The notes under the pieces are model-generated. The model made no database searches. It was given only the letters and a program-made list of their open reading frames with translations, and had not been told where the DNA came from. A stretch of DNA of 64,000 nt from Streptomyces atratus (lineage in GTDB: Bacteria; Actinomycetota; Actinomycetes; Streptomycetales; Streptomycetaceae). This document shows, one piece after another, positions 1-8,702 of the stretch; position 1 is the first letter of the stretch, and each line of letters opens with the position of its first letter. Where the stretch lies: NCBI RefSeq assembly GCF_014648655.1, contig NZ_BMRN01000026.1, forward strand, positions 41,132 through 105,131, written 5' to 3'. A program made the position numbers and the translations under genes.

Positions 1-468
1 ATGGCAACGGGACGGGCGCGGCCCGAGGCCGCGCCCGGCGCCCGTGGCGTACAACGCCGTGTCGCCCGTCGACGCCGGCACCGGCTTGCCGTACGAGGCC
101 GGCATCGCCCGGATCTCCACCGAGACCCCGCCCCGGCGCGTGGCCGCGTCGTACGCCGGGTGGCTGCGATAGCGCGGATCGCTGCTGCCGCCCCGGAGCT
201 GACCGCTCTTCAGGTCGTATTCCTACTCCATGTCCCTACTGTTGCGGCCGGTGAAGCAGTCGGGGGTGGCCAGGGTCCGGGTCCTGGACAGCGTGATACC
301 CGTGCAGGCCCGGTGGGAGCCGTCCACGTAGTCGTCGTAGTAGAGCGCGATGAGCCACGAGGAGACCGTCGTGGCCGCCCGGGTCTGCGGCGCGGGGCCC
401 AGCAGCCCGGCGAGCACGGCACCGGCAGCGACCATGGTGGTGAGTGCCCGGCCGGTCCCTGGTCGCAT
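1..468 (-). pseudogene. Trypsin-like secreted protein, interrupted by an in-frame amber codon and cut by the window edge
   Basis: The ATG at 468 follows AGAAG and starts an export signal (residues about 1-30, ending TRAA). A trypsin-like N-terminus follows, with CTGITLS ahead of the position where chymotrypsin-fold proteases carry AAHC. Here that segment reads ATPDCFTG, so the catalytic His is absent. After 81 codons (ending SRDME) there is a TAG at 225-223. The same frame then stays open for 74 more codons to the window edge and reads like a continuing protease domain (EYDLKSGQL, SVEIRAMPASYGKPV). The start lies 17 nt after the stop of the FG-GAP gene upstream, so the two were probably co-transcribed. 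Stop plus missing His point to decay; readthrough or a sequencing error at one base is the alternative. Confidence 0.6.
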
Positions 469-484
469 CCGCTTCTCATGCGCA

Positions 485-2629
485 TCAGAAGATCCCCTTG
501 TAGACCTGCCACCCCGTGGCAATCTTCGTACGCGAGCCGAACGATCCCTTGCCGTTGCCGTTGTTGCGGTAGAGATTGCCGGAGCTGTCCCGCTCGACGA
601 GGTCGGCCTTCCCGTCACCGGTGATGTCTCCCACCCCGACGATGGTGTTGTACGAGGCGCCCCACGCGGAGAAGACCTTCACCCGTTCCTTCAGCTTCCC
701 GGTGGCGGTGCCGTCGTAGCGGTAGAGCGTGCCGTCCTTGTGACGGGCCAGCACATCGCCGTACCCGTCGCCGTTGAGGTCTCCCGCGCCCACGATCTTC
801 GTGTAGCCGGTCCAGGACGAACGGATCTTGACGCCGGCTTTCAGCTTGCCGTGGCCGTCGTTGGCGAAGAGGTAGATGTCGCTGGTCGACGCCTTGCGCG
901 CGAGCAGGTCGGTGCGACCGTCACCGGTCAGATCGCCGGGCGCGGTCAGGACGTTGTACGCGTTCCAGCCCGTGCCCAGCGAGGTGTGGCTGCTGTTCGG
1001 CGTGTACGGGTCGCCGCACTTTCCGGCGTACCGGCGCAGTTCCCCGTTCGGCATCCGTACGAGCATCTCGGCGCACCGGTCGCTGCCCATGTCCCCGAAC
1101 GGGACGGCCACCGTGCCCTTGGGCCAGCCGGAACCGGAGCGCTTCCAGTCGAACCTGCCCTTGCCTTCGGTGTAGTGGAGGGTCAGGGCACCTGCGGAGT
1201 TGAACGTGACCAGCTCGCCGAAGTCGCTGCCGCCCTGGTCGTGGTGGCCCGGGAGGCCGCCGCCGACCAAGATCTTTCCGCTGGTGGTGTACGTGCCGTC
1301 GCCCTCTGCGGCCCTGGCGGTCAGCGTCCAGGTGTGGACCTCATTGGCCGGGTAGCCGCCCGTGTCCGTCCGGCCGTCCCAGTCGACCTCGACCTCGGCG
1401 CCGGGTCCGCCGGAGAAGGTGCGGACCGTGCGCCCGCGGGCGTCCTTCACCACGAAGGTCCAGGTCGCAGGCTTGTTGAGCTGCCAGGTACTGTTCCAGG
1501 CCGGGGAGTGTCCGTTGTCGACGCCCTTGATGTCGATGGAACCGTCGCCGAGATCCGACTCGATGACCGCCAGCGACTGCGAAGGCACCTCGCTCCGCAC
1601 GATGCGGATCGCCTTGTCCGGTCCGACGTACGCGATGTCGCCGCCGAACTTGTCCACCGCCCAGGTCAGCCTGCGCTGGTCGGCGGTGCTGCCCGCGGGC
1701 AGATCCGCGATCTCCCGGGATGCCGCGGACCTACCGGTGTGGAAGTCGGTGAGCACCAGTTTCCCGGCGGTCCGGTCGTGCTGGACGAGATAGCCGTCGC
1801 CTACGAGCGCGGCACCGGACGCAACGGTGAGGCTCTTCTTCGCCGTACGGTCGTACACGCCGGCGGCACCGCTCGTACCGCAGTTCCAGTAGATCCAGCG
1901 GCCGACGGTCTGAAGTTCCTTGATCACACAGGGCGCACCGGTGGCGACCGTCTCGACGACCTTCTTCCGTTCGAGGTCGGTCGCGGTGACGGCTCCGGTG
2001 GTGGAACCGGCCGTCCACAGAACAGAACCCCATACCGAGGCGGCGGTGATGGACCGGGTCATCCGCACATTCGTCGTGCGGTATTCGGAGACGTCGTCGA
2101 TGTACTGCTTGCCGGTCGACGCCGCGTTGTAGACGAAGTAACGTCCGGTGGCGTCCACGAACCGACCACCCGTCACACCGGGCTCGTCGGACGAGTGGTA
2201 GCTGTTCGCCGTCAGCCAGATCTGGGCATACTCCTGGCCGTTGTCGACGGCGAAGCGGCCCAGATTACCGTTCCCGGTGGCACGCAGTGGTACGCAGAAA
2301 CCGGCGTCGCAGGGCACGCGCTTGATGTGATCGCCGGTCGCGTAGGTGCCGACGAACCCCATCGAGGTCCGGTCGCCGGCCGTCGTCCCATCCGGGGCGA
2401 TCCGGCGCGCGTAGGCGTACTGGAGGCCGTTCGCCGCGACTTCCACCGTGTTCAGCGTTCCGCCGGCGAAGTCGATGCCCCAGACCCCGTCCGTCTGCAC
2501 GGGGGTCGACGCGTCCGCGGCCCCGGCGCTCGGCATCGTTCCGAGACCGGCCGCGACCACGGCGAGAGCAGCCAAGGCGGCACGACGCCGCCCGATGGAA
2601 CGGCTGCGTGGAAAAGCAGGGCGAGCCAA
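485..2629 (-). CDS. Secreted FG-GAP/VCBS repeat protein with FlgD-like Ig segment
   Basis: This is an exported protein of about 714 residues with no recognised enzyme domain. I place the start at the TTG at 2629 because GGGGAGGA lies 9 nt upstream and the product then begins with a classic Arg-rich signal peptide (SIGRRRAALAALAVV...AGAADA). The open frame extends a further 33 codons to an ATG at 2728 without a better ribosome site. The middle has a FlgD-type Ig module (TWTFVVKDARGRTVRTFSGG, then DGRTDTGG). The C-terminal 200 residues hold calcium-binding FG-GAP repeats (GDLTGDGRTDLLAR, GDLNGDGYGDVLAR, GDITGDGKADLVER) predicted to form part of a beta-propeller. It precedes the decayed trypsin-like gene. 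Substrate and role are unknown; related proteins are often fused or linked to secreted proteases. Confidence 0.8.
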   Translation of the reverse strand: MARPAFPRSRSIGRRRAALAALAVVAAGLGTMPSAGAADASTPVQTDGVWGIDFAGGTLNTVEVAANGLQYAYARRIAPDGTTAGDRTSMGFVGTYATGDHIKRVPCDAGFCVPLRATGNGNLGRFAVDNGQEYAQIWLTANSYHSSDEPGVTGGRFVDATGRYFVYNAASTGKQYIDDVSEYRTTNVRMTRSITAASVWGSVLWTAGSTTGAVTATDLERKKVVETVATGAPCVIKELQTVGRWIYWNCGTSGAAGVYDRTAKKSLTVASGAALVGDGYLVQHDRTAGKLVLTDFHTGRSAASREIADLPAGSTADQRRLTWAVDKFGGDIAYVGPDKAIRIVRSEVPSQSLAVIESDLGDGSIDIKGVDNGHSPAWNSTWQLNKPATWTFVVKDARGRTVRTFSGGPGAEVEVDWDGRTDTGGYPANEVHTWTLTARAAEGDGTYTTSGKILVGGGLPGHHDQGGSDFGELVTFNSAGALTLHYTEGKGRFDWKRSGSGWPKGTVAVPFGDMGSDRCAEMLVRMPNGELRRYAGKCGDPYTPNSSHTSLGTGWNAYNVLTAPGDLTGDGRTDLLARKASTSDIYLFANDGHGKLKAGVKIRSSWTGYTKIVGAGDLNGDGYGDVLARHKDGTLYRYDGTATGKLKERVKVFSAWGASYNTIVGVGDITGDGKADLVERDSSGNLYRNNGNGKGSFGSRTKIATGWQVYKGIF

Positions 2630-2785
2630 AAGGATCAGTCCTCCCCGAAATGCCCGAAAGGCATGAAGGGCACAGGTGATCAAACGGCAGACTGCCGCAA
2701 AAGAATCGTGCAAGCCCCCCGGCCGCACCCCTGTGCAAGTCGCCGGATATTAACAGCCGTTACTCATGTGATGGAAGCGAAAAGA

Positions 2786-2820
2786 AAAGCGGGCCCGCTC
2801 GTAAAGAGCGGGCCCGCTTT
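2786..2820 (-). terminator. Strong hairpin terminator after the DEAD-box helicase gene
   Basis: A perfect 15-bp inverted repeat (AAAGCGGGCCCGCTC and its complement) encloses the 5-nt loop GTAAA. It lies 45 nt past the helicase stop codon and upstream of the FG-GAP gene, so it separates the two minus-strand units. Confidence 0.85.
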
Positions 2821-2864
2821 CCGAAGAACCTCAGCAGACCTTCAGCAGGTCTGCTTCACGGCTT

Positions 2865-5069
2865 TCAGCCGTTGCGCTTCCAGCGCGGCTTGTCGTCGCG
2901 GCGGCCGAAGGAACCGGTGTTCGTGCCGGTGCCACGATGGTCGTCGCGGCGGCCGGTCGGACGGTCGCCGCCACCGGAGCGGAAGCCGCCGGAGGGACGG
3001 TCGTCGCGGCGGTCGCGGTTGAACGGACGGTCGCTGCCACCCGAGCGGAAGCCACCCGAGGGGCGGTCGTCACGACGGTCGCGGTTGAACGACGGGCGGT
3101 CGTTGTCGCGGCGTTCGAAGGAACGGCCACCACGGTCGTCACGACGGTCGTTGGAGCGGAAGCCGCCCGACGGGCGGTCGTCACGACGGTCGCGGTTGAA
3201 CGACGGACGGTCGTTGTCGCGGCGGAAACCGCCCGACGGACGGTCGTCACGACGCTGGAAACCACCACGGTCGCCACCACGGTCGTCACGACGGTCGCGG
3301 TTGAACGACGGACGGTCGTTGTCGCGGCGGAAACCGCCCGACGGACGGTCGTCACGACGCTGGAAACCACCACGGTCGCCACCGCGGTCGTCACGACGGT
3401 CGTTGCCACCGCGGTAGCCGCCACGGTCACCGCCGCGGCTGTCCCGGCGGTCGAAGTTGCCGCGGTCGTCGCGACGCTCGTCACGGGCGGCGGCCTGCTC
3501 CGGTACGGAGACAGCGGCCTCGATCGCGGCCTCCGCCTCGGCGGCGGCCTCGGCCACCGCGGCCTCGGGGTCCTCGCCCCGCTCGCGCGCGGCACGGGCG
3601 ACCAGGCGGTCGGCCTCCTCGCGCAGCTCACCGGCGCGGCGCTGGACGCGCTCCAGCTGCTTGGTCAGGTCGGCGACCTCACGCTCCGCCTGCTTGGCGG
3701 CGTTGTTCGCGGAGTCGGCCTGGACCTCGGTCAGCGAACGGGCGCCGGTGATCTCGGCGACCTCCGGGTCGAAGGCACCCGCGCCGCCCACGATGTGACG
3801 CGAGGCGTCGACGCCCGCGTCCTCCATGAGACGGAAGATCTGACGGCGCTGGTGCGGCAGCGCCAGCGAGACGACGACACCGGACTTGCCGGCACGGGCG
3901 GTACGGCCCGAGCGGTGCAGGTAGTCCTTGTGGTCACCGGCCGGGTCCACGTTCAGCACCAGGTCGATGCCGTCGACGTGGATACCGCGGGCGGCGACGT
4001 CGGTCGCGACGAGCGCGTTGACGTAACCGTCCTTGAAGTCGGCGAGCACGCGGGTACGGGCACCCTGCGTCATGCCGCCGTGGAGTGCGTCCGCCTTGAC
4101 GCCCGCCTCGACGAGCTGCTCGGCGATGCGGTCGGCGCCCAGCTGGGTGCGGACGAAGATGATGGTGCGGCCCTTGCGGGCGGCGATGGCGGAGGTGACC
4201 GGCGCCTTGTCCTTCGGCTTCACGACGAGGACGTGGTGCGTCATGGTCGTGACGTTGCCCTGGGCGCTGTCGACCTCGTGGCTCACCGGGTTGTTCAGGT
4301 AGCGCTTGACCAGCGTGCCGATCTCGTTCTCCATCGTGGCGGAGAAGAGCATGCGCTGACCGCCGACCGGAACCTGGTCGAGCAGCTCGGTGACCTCGGG
4401 CAGGAAGCCCAGGTCGGACATCTGGTCGGCCTCGTCGAGGACGGCGACCTGGACGTTCTCCAGGGAGCAGGCGCCCCGGTTGATGATGTCGCGCAGCCGG
4501 CCCGGGGTGGCGACGAGGATGTCGACACCGCGCTCCAGAGCGTAGATCTGGTTGCCCATCGACGTACCGCCGCAGACGACCTTCATCTTCAGGCCGAGCA
4601 CATCGCCGTACGGCTGAAGCGCGTCCGCGACCTGCATCGCGAGCTCACGGGTCGGGGTGAGGATGACCGCGCGGGGCTTCTTCTTCTCGGTGTGGCCGCC
4701 GGCCAGCGTGGCCAGCGTCGGCAGACCGAAGGAGAGGGTCTTGCCGGAGCCGGTACGGCCGCGGCCCAGGATGTCCTTGCCGGCCAGGGCGTCCGGAATG
4801 GTCGCGGCCTGGATCGGGAAGGGCGCGGTCACACCGTTCTGCGCGAGCTTGCGGACGATGCCCTCGGGCAGGCCCAGGTCGCCGAAGGTGACGGTCGGCT
4901 CGGCGTCCGCGTCGACGGCGGAGTCGATGTCGGTGTCGGTGTCGGCCTGGTGGGCGTCGGCCTCGATGGAGTCGGCGGACTCGGCGACGACGGCCTCTGC
5001 GGCCTCGACGAGCTCGTCGTTCTCGATGTTCTCGGGCATGACGGTGTGGTCAGAACTGGAAATTGACAT
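2865..5069 (-). CDS. DEAD-box ATP-dependent RNA helicase with RGG-like C-terminal tail
   Basis: ATP-dependent RNA unwinding or remodelling enzyme of the CsdA/RhlE type, about 734 residues. The start at 5069 (MSISSSDH) is chosen because GGAAGG lies upstream; the frame stays open another 60 codons but that extension is compositionally unlike the family. Visible in order: acidic N-terminus (20-60), Q motif TFGDLGLPEG (61-70), Walker A RTGSGKT (105-111), PTRELA, DEAD (212-215), SAT (243-245), HRSGRTARAG, a charged Ala/Glu/Arg stretch, and then about 190 residues of Arg/Asp/Gly-rich repeats. The tail probably binds RNA non-specifically. The 200 nt upstream of the start contain no gene and could be a regulated leader, as in cold-shock helicases. 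A terminator follows the gene. Confidence 0.93.
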   Translation of the reverse strand: MSISSSDHTVMPENIENDELVEAAEAVVAESADSIEADAHQADTDTDIDSAVDADAEPTVTFGDLGLPEGIVRKLAQNGVTAPFPIQAATIPDALAGKDILGRGRTGSGKTLSFGLPTLATLAGGHTEKKKPRAVILTPTRELAMQVADALQPYGDVLGLKMKVVCGGTSMGNQIYALERGVDILVATPGRLRDIINRGACSLENVQVAVLDEADQMSDLGFLPEVTELLDQVPVGGQRMLFSATMENEIGTLVKRYLNNPVSHEVDSAQGNVTTMTHHVLVVKPKDKAPVTSAIAARKGRTIIFVRTQLGADRIAEQLVEAGVKADALHGGMTQGARTRVLADFKDGYVNALVATDVAARGIHVDGIDLVLNVDPAGDHKDYLHRSGRTARAGKSGVVVSLALPHQRRQIFRLMEDAGVDASRHIVGGAGAFDPEVAEITGARSLTEVQADSANNAAKQAEREVADLTKQLERVQRRAGELREEADRLVARAARERGEDPEAAVAEAAAEAEAAIEAAVSVPEQAAARDERRDDRGNFDRRDSRGGDRGGYRGGNDRRDDRGGDRGGFQRRDDRPSGGFRRDNDRPSFNRDRRDDRGGDRGGFQRRDDRPSGGFRRDNDRPSFNRDRRDDRPSGGFRSNDRRDDRGGRSFERRDNDRPSFNRDRRDDRPSGGFRSGGSDRPFNRDRRDDRPSGGFRSGGGDRPTGRRDDHRGTGTNTGSFGRRDDKPRWKRNG
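2880..3450 (-). repeat. Tandem repeats encoding the RDDR/GGF/RPSGGFR tail of the helicase
   Basis: Imperfect in-frame tandem repeats. A block encoding DRGGDRGGFQRRDDRPSGGF followed by RRDNDRPSFNRDRRDD occurs twice in succession with nearly identical nucleotide sequence. Shorter variants (DDRPSGGFRS) follow closer to the stop. Near-identity at DNA level suggests recent expansion by slippage or unequal crossing-over, so repeat number is likely to vary among strains. Confidence 0.85.
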
Positions 5070-5278
5070 GCGAAATGCGAAACCTTCCGGAGTCTCGGCA
5101 CGCGCCCGTAACTCCGTGATTCGCAATTTCGACCGCCTCAATGCGGTCCAGCCACGGCAAGGGAGAGTACGCGCCACACGGCGCGCTTCTGTTTCGGCGC
5201 CGGGCAATGGGATCAAACGATCTACCACCATACGCACTCCCCCCCACATCGCGCAAACCGCCCTCCATCGGCCCTCCG

Positions 5279-5848
5279 CTAAACCGGCCCCACCTGCGGC
5301 GAGACATCCGGCGTCCGCAGCGTCGACGGCCCCTTCAGCGCACGCATCGCGCGCTTGCGGAGCTGAGCCGCCGACGAGGCGGACGGCTGCGGCGACGGTT
5401 CCGAAGGCTCCGGCTCCGGGGAGGCGGGCGGCTCGGGGGAGGCGGGCTCGGACGGCGGCGGGGATTCGGGCTGATGCGGCACCCCGGGCCCCGGCTGCGA
5501 GACCGAGGGCACCGGCAGCCCGCCACTCCCCGCCGACCCCTGATCACCCGGCTTCGCGCCGGGGCGTACGCCGCCGGGCGAGCCCGAAGGGCCGGCGGAG
5601 CCGCTCGGCTCCGCCGATTCGGCCGCCTCCCGTTCGGAATGCGCCTCGGCACCGCCACCACCGTGGCGGGCACCGCCACTGCCCGCCACGGTGCCACCGT
5701 CCGGCCCCGCCGTGCCCCTCTTCGACTCGGACGTCGTCGACGGCGCCGGTTTCCCTCCGTCGTCGCCGACGCTCATACAGCCTGTGGACGCGGCGACCGT
5801 CACTGCGATGACGGCCGCCCATCGGGCGGGGGCGGACAACTGGCGCAC
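5279..5848 (-). CDS. Putative lipoprotein, Pro/Ser/Gly-rich
   Basis: A protein of about 189 residues of unknown function. I place the start at the GTG at 5848 (VRQLSAPARWAAV) because GGAGG lies 8 nt upstream; the frame extends 31 codons further without signal-like sequence. Residues 10-25 are hydrophobic and end in the lipobox-like ASTGC, so lipidation of that Cys and attachment to the outer face of the membrane is predicted. The rest is low-complexity Gly/Ser/Pro/Glu, such as SPEPEPSEPSPQPS. It sits between the DEAD-box helicase leader and the small zincin gene, all on the minus strand. Confidence 0.6.
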   Translation of the reverse strand: MRQLSAPARWAAVIAVTVAASTGCMSVGDDGGKPAPSTTSESKRGTAGPDGGTVAGSGGARHGGGGAEAHSEREAAESAEPSGSAGPSGSPGGVRPGAKPGDQGSAGSGGLPVPSVSQPGPGVPHQPESPPPSEPASPEPPASPEPEPSEPSPQPSASSAAQLRKRAMRALKGPSTLRTPDVSPQVGPV

Positions 5849-5992
5849 GGGAGGCACCTCCGGAGTACGAAGAGGGGGCGGAGCGGTACGGGAAAAAGCG
5901 GGGGGCACCGTGCCCAACTCCCTTTGCCCCGCCGGGGACACGCCCCGCGCCCGGCCCGCACACCTCCCGCACGCCTCCTGCGCGGCGCGCGC

Positions 5993-6343
5993 TCATCCGT
6001 AGCCGAGCGCGTGCAGCCTCTCGTCATCGATGCCGAAGTGATGGGCGATCTCATGGACAACCGTGATCTCGGTCTCGGCGACGACGTCCTCGCGCGACTC
6101 GCACATCCGCAGCGTCGGCCCGCGGTAGATGGTGATCCGGTCCGGCAGCACCCCCGCGTACCACTCGCCTCGATCGGTCAGCGGCGTCCCCTCGTAGAGC
6201 CCGAGCAGCTCCGGATCGCCCGGGTCGGGTTCGTCCTCGACAAACACCGCGACGTTGTCCATCAGCCGCGTCAGCTCCGGCGGGATCCGGTCCAGCGCCT
6301 CGGCGACCAGTTCTTCGAACTCTTCGCGCGTCATCTCCAGCAC
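5993..6343 (-). CDS. Small metallopeptidase-family (zincin-like) protein
   Basis: A protein of about 116 residues with the zinc-protease motif HEIAHHFGIDDERL near the C-terminus: HExxH followed by a downstream acidic residue. This matches the DUF1025/MMP-like minimal zincin family of actinobacteria. I use the GTG at 6343 (VLEMTREEFEEL), preceded by GGCGGG, because related proteins start just before MTREEF; the ATG at 6334 is the other option. No signal peptide is visible, so it is probably cytoplasmic. Substrate is unknown. The gene is followed on the minus strand by the lipoprotein and preceded by a divergent tRNA promoter. Confidence 0.8.
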   Translation of the reverse strand: MLEMTREEFEELVAEALDRIPPELTRLMDNVAVFVEDEPDPGDPELLGLYEGTPLTDRGEWYAGVLPDRITIYRGPTLRMCESREDVVAETEITVVHEIAHHFGIDDERLHALGYG

Positions 6344-6501
6344 CCCGCCATTGTCCCGTACGGCCACGCACCGGGCCCGGTCGCCGCCGCCCACGGGCCG
6401 GGCCGAGATCGCCCCGGGCGGTGCCGACCCGACGACGGCCGAGGTCAGCCGCCATCTGCCGGAGGAGGACCCGGCCGGAGCGACCCCTTCGCCTATTCGG
6501 T

Positions 6502-6531
6502 TTGGCTGACGCCGAAACGCCGTAGTACAGT
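6502..6531 (+). promoter_or_regulatory. Predicted housekeeping (HrdB-type) promoter of the tRNA Glu-Asp-Phe cluster
   Basis: TTGGCT (6502-6507) and TACAGT (6526-6531) are spaced by 18 nt and resemble the primary sigma factor consensus. The site lies about 150 nt upstream of the first tRNA with no gene between, so an appreciable leader would have to be processed away. Confidence 0.5.
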
Positions 6532-6683
6532 CTCCGACGTGCCCAAGGGCGCCGGTCAGGGCTTGACCGTTCTGAGACCCTAGAGGTTGAAGGAGAAGCG
6601 GAACCTCTCGGGGGAAAGCGGAGTCATATGCTTCTCAGGTCCCCTCGGGCGACAGACGCAGAAGCAGTAGCACCAGCAGTTCT

Positions 6684-6756
6684 GCCCTCATCGTCTAGTG
6701 GCCCAGGACGCCGCCCTTTCAAGGCGGTAGCACGGGTTCGAATCCCGTTGGGGGCA
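6684..6756 (+). tRNA. tRNA-Glu (TTC)
   Basis: A 73-nt cloverleaf. Acceptor GCCCTCA pairs with TGGGGGC (one G-T), the anticodon stem CCGCC/GGCGG encloses CTTTCAA with anticodon TTC, and the T-arm is CGGGTTCGAATCCCG. It is first in a three-tRNA cluster; the CCA is not encoded. Confidence 0.95.
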
Positions 6757-6794
6757 CGCACCACCTTGTGCGACACTTAGTCGCACAAAAGCTT

Positions 6795-6869
6795 GGTCCT
6801 GTGGAGCAGTTTGGAGTGCTCGCCACCCTGTCAAGGTGGAGGCCGCGGGTTCAAATCCCGTCAGGACCG
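6795..6869 (+). tRNA. tRNA-Asp (GTC), copy 1
   Basis: A 75-nt cloverleaf with acceptor GGTCCTG/CAGGACC, anticodon stem CCACC/GGTGG and loop CTGTCAA, giving anticodon GTC. Identical base for base to the gene at 13339-13413, although the flanks differ. Confidence 0.95.
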
Positions 6870-6891
6870 CTGCAGCCCTTATGAGCTGCGT

Positions 6892-6968
6892 GGCTGGGTA
6901 GCTCAGTTGGTACGAGCGATCGCCTGAAAAGCGATAGGTCGCCGGTTCGATCCCGGCCCCAGCCACCA
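6892..6968 (+). tRNA. tRNA-Phe (GAA)
   Basis: A cloverleaf with acceptor GGCTGGG/CCCAGCC, anticodon stem ATCGC/GCGAT and loop CTGAAAA, giving anticodon GAA. The genome encodes the terminal CCA (6966-6968), unlike the two tRNAs before it. Confidence 0.95.
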
Positions 6969-6971
6969 CCC

Positions 6972-7000
6972 GAAGGCCCCGTCCGATGGACGGGGCCTTC
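6972..7000 (+). terminator. Terminator of the Glu-Asp-Phe tRNA operon
   Basis: A perfect 13-bp stem (GAAGGCCCCGTCC) with a 3-nt loop lies immediately after tRNA-Phe. The ccdA-like gene ends at 7007 on the other strand, so the hairpin probably serves both directions. Confidence 0.85.
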
Positions 7001-7006
7001 GTCGTG

Positions 7007-7855
7007 TCAGGCCTCTTCCCGGTCCTCCGAGTTCACGCCCCGGCCGCGCCACGCCCGTACCGCCAGAACCAGCAGCACCGCCGCGACCGCGGCCACCAGC
7101 GCCATTGTGTCCGGCACATGCTCTCCGATGCGCTGGGCCCACTGCTCGACGGCGAACGACTTGTCCACGTCCAGCAGTCCGGGCAGCGCCGTCGTCCCGT
7201 CGTACGCGAGGAACAGCACGCCGAGACCGATGAAGAAAAGCCCCGACAGCAGCGTCGTGGTGTGCAGCTCGAAGCGGCCGAGCCGGAAGGTACGACCGCG
7301 CAGCCAGGCCCGTCGGCCCAGGTCGAAGCGTTCCCAGAGCAGAGCGAGCAGAAAGAGCGGGACCGCCATCCCGAGGGCGTAGACGGCGAGCAGCAGTCCG
7401 CCGTAGACCGGGCTGCCGCTGACCGCCGCCACCGTGAGGACGCTGCCGAGGATCGGACCGGCGCAGAAACCGGCCAGTCCGTATACGGCGCCCAGCGCAT
7501 AGACGGACACAGCGGTGGTCGGGCGGATCCGACCGCTGAGCGCGGCGATCCGGCGCGAGGCGAAGCCCAGACCCACGATCTGCGCGATGCCGAGCACGAT
7601 GATCAGCCACCCGGCGCCGAGGACGAGCGCGTCGCGGTGGCTGTAGAAGAGCCGTCCGGCGTACGAGCCCGCGGCGCCGAGCGGGACGAGGGTGGTGGCC
7701 AGACCGGCGTAGAAGATGCCGGTGCGGGCCAGAAGCCGCGAGGTGGAGTCGATGGAGTACGCGAAGAAGGCGGGCAGCAGCAGCGCGCTGCACGGGCTGA
7801 CCAGGGCGAGCAGCCCGCCGAGGAAGGCCGCGAAGTAGCCGATGTCAGCCGTCAT
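7007..7855 (-). CDS. CcdA/DsbD-type thiol-disulfide transmembrane transporter
   Basis: An integral membrane protein of about 282 residues predicted to pass reducing equivalents from cytoplasmic thioredoxin to extracytoplasmic thiol proteins. It has six or more hydrophobic segments. The conserved Cys-containing segments are visible: LALVSPCSALLLPAFFAY near the N-terminus and GLAGFCAGPILGSV in the middle. The start ATG at 7855 overlaps the stop of the DsbA-like gene (ATGA), so the two are translationally coupled. The natural partner is that upstream thioredoxin-fold protein. Confidence 0.88.
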   Translation of the reverse strand: MTADIGYFAAFLGGLLALVSPCSALLLPAFFAYSIDSTSRLLARTGIFYAGLATTLVPLGAAGSYAGRLFYSHRDALVLGAGWLIIVLGIAQIVGLGFASRRIAALSGRIRPTTAVSVYALGAVYGLAGFCAGPILGSVLTVAAVSGSPVYGGLLLAVYALGMAVPLFLLALLWERFDLGRRAWLRGRTFRLGRFELHTTTLLSGLFFIGLGVLFLAYDGTTALPGLLDVDKSFAVEQWAQRIGEHVPDTMALVAAVAAVLLVLAVRAWRGRGVNSEDREEA

Positions 7856-8643
7856 TTCGCGCTGCCCCCGGCGTCCTTGCCACCCTTGGCGTCCTCGGTG
7901 TTGCGGGCCTTCTCGGCCGCCTCCTCGATGGCCAGGGTGAAGGTCTCCATCGGCTGGGCTCCGGCGATCGGCCGGCCGTTGATCAGGAACGACGGGGTGG
8001 AGGTCGCGCCGATCCCGTACCCCTGTTCCTGGTCCTTGCCCACCGCGGCGGAGGCGGCGGAGCTGTCGGCGTCCCGCGCGAACCGGTCGAGGTCCGCGAC
8101 CCCGGCCTGCTGGGCGAGCGCCTTCAGCCGGTCCTTGCCGAACCCCTGTTCCTCGACCCCCTCGGCGTACGCGGCACGGTGGAACTGCCAGAAGCGGCCC
8201 TGCTGCCCGGCGGCCCAGGCGGCACGGGCGGCCGCCTCGGACTCGGCGCCGAAGATCGGGAAGTTGCGCCACTCGATGCGCAGGGTGCCGTTGTCGACGT
8301 ACTTCTTCACCAGGGCCGGTTCGGTGTCGCGGGCGAATTTGCCGCAGTAGCCGCACTTGAAGTCGGCGTACTCGATGAGGACGACGGGCGCGTCCACCCT
8401 GCCCTGCGCGAGTTTGTCACCGGCGTCGCGCCGGGCGAGCTTCGCCAGCTCCGGATAGACGCCGGCGTCCGGGTCCGCAGTGGCATCGGCGACCGACGAG
8501 GAGGAAGAGGAAGAAGCCGAGTGGTCGGGGGCGGTGGCCCGGTAGGAGACGAAGCCGAGCAGGGCTGCGGCGATGACGACTCCGGCGCCGTAGATCAGCG
8601 GCTTCCTGGACGACGGCGGACGTGAGGACGTGGACTTGGGCAT
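7852..8643 (-). CDS. DsbA-family (thioredoxin-fold) disulfide oxidoreductase, membrane-anchored
   Basis: A protein of about 263 residues that oxidises or isomerises extracytoplasmic thiols. The start ATG at 8643 (MPKSTSSRP) has CGGAG 7 nt upstream. An N-terminal signal anchor follows (PLIYGAGVVIAAALLGFVSY), then a Ser-rich linker, then a thioredoxin fold with active site CGYC in YADFKCGYCGKF. The cis-Pro region is STPSFLINGRPI. The 3' end overlaps the ccdA-like gene, consistent with one redox module. Fold and active site are clear; the physiological substrate is not. Confidence 0.9.
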   Translation of the reverse strand: MPKSTSSRPPSSRKPLIYGAGVVIAAALLGFVSYRATAPDHSASSSSSSSVADATADPDAGVYPELAKLARRDAGDKLAQGRVDAPVVLIEYADFKCGYCGKFARDTEPALVKKYVDNGTLRIEWRNFPIFGAESEAAARAAWAAGQQGRFWQFHRAAYAEGVEEQGFGKDRLKALAQQAGVADLDRFARDADSSAASAAVGKDQEQGYGIGATSTPSFLINGRPIAGAQPMETFTLAIEEAAEKARNTEDAKGGKDAGGSAK

Positions 8644-8702
8644 GCGGAACTCCGTGCTGGTTATGCGGGAGGAAAAGGGACGGCCGGTCGGAGAGCGGCC
8701 GT

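Noticed and set aside
350..3022. An 890-codon plus-strand open frame opposite the FG-GAP gene
   Set aside because: It shadows a gene with a signal peptide and FG-GAP repeats; the translated product shows no domain.
2880..3450. CRISPR-like direct repeats
   Set aside because: The repeats are in frame within the helicase gene, have no unique equal-length spacers and encode an RGG-like tail.
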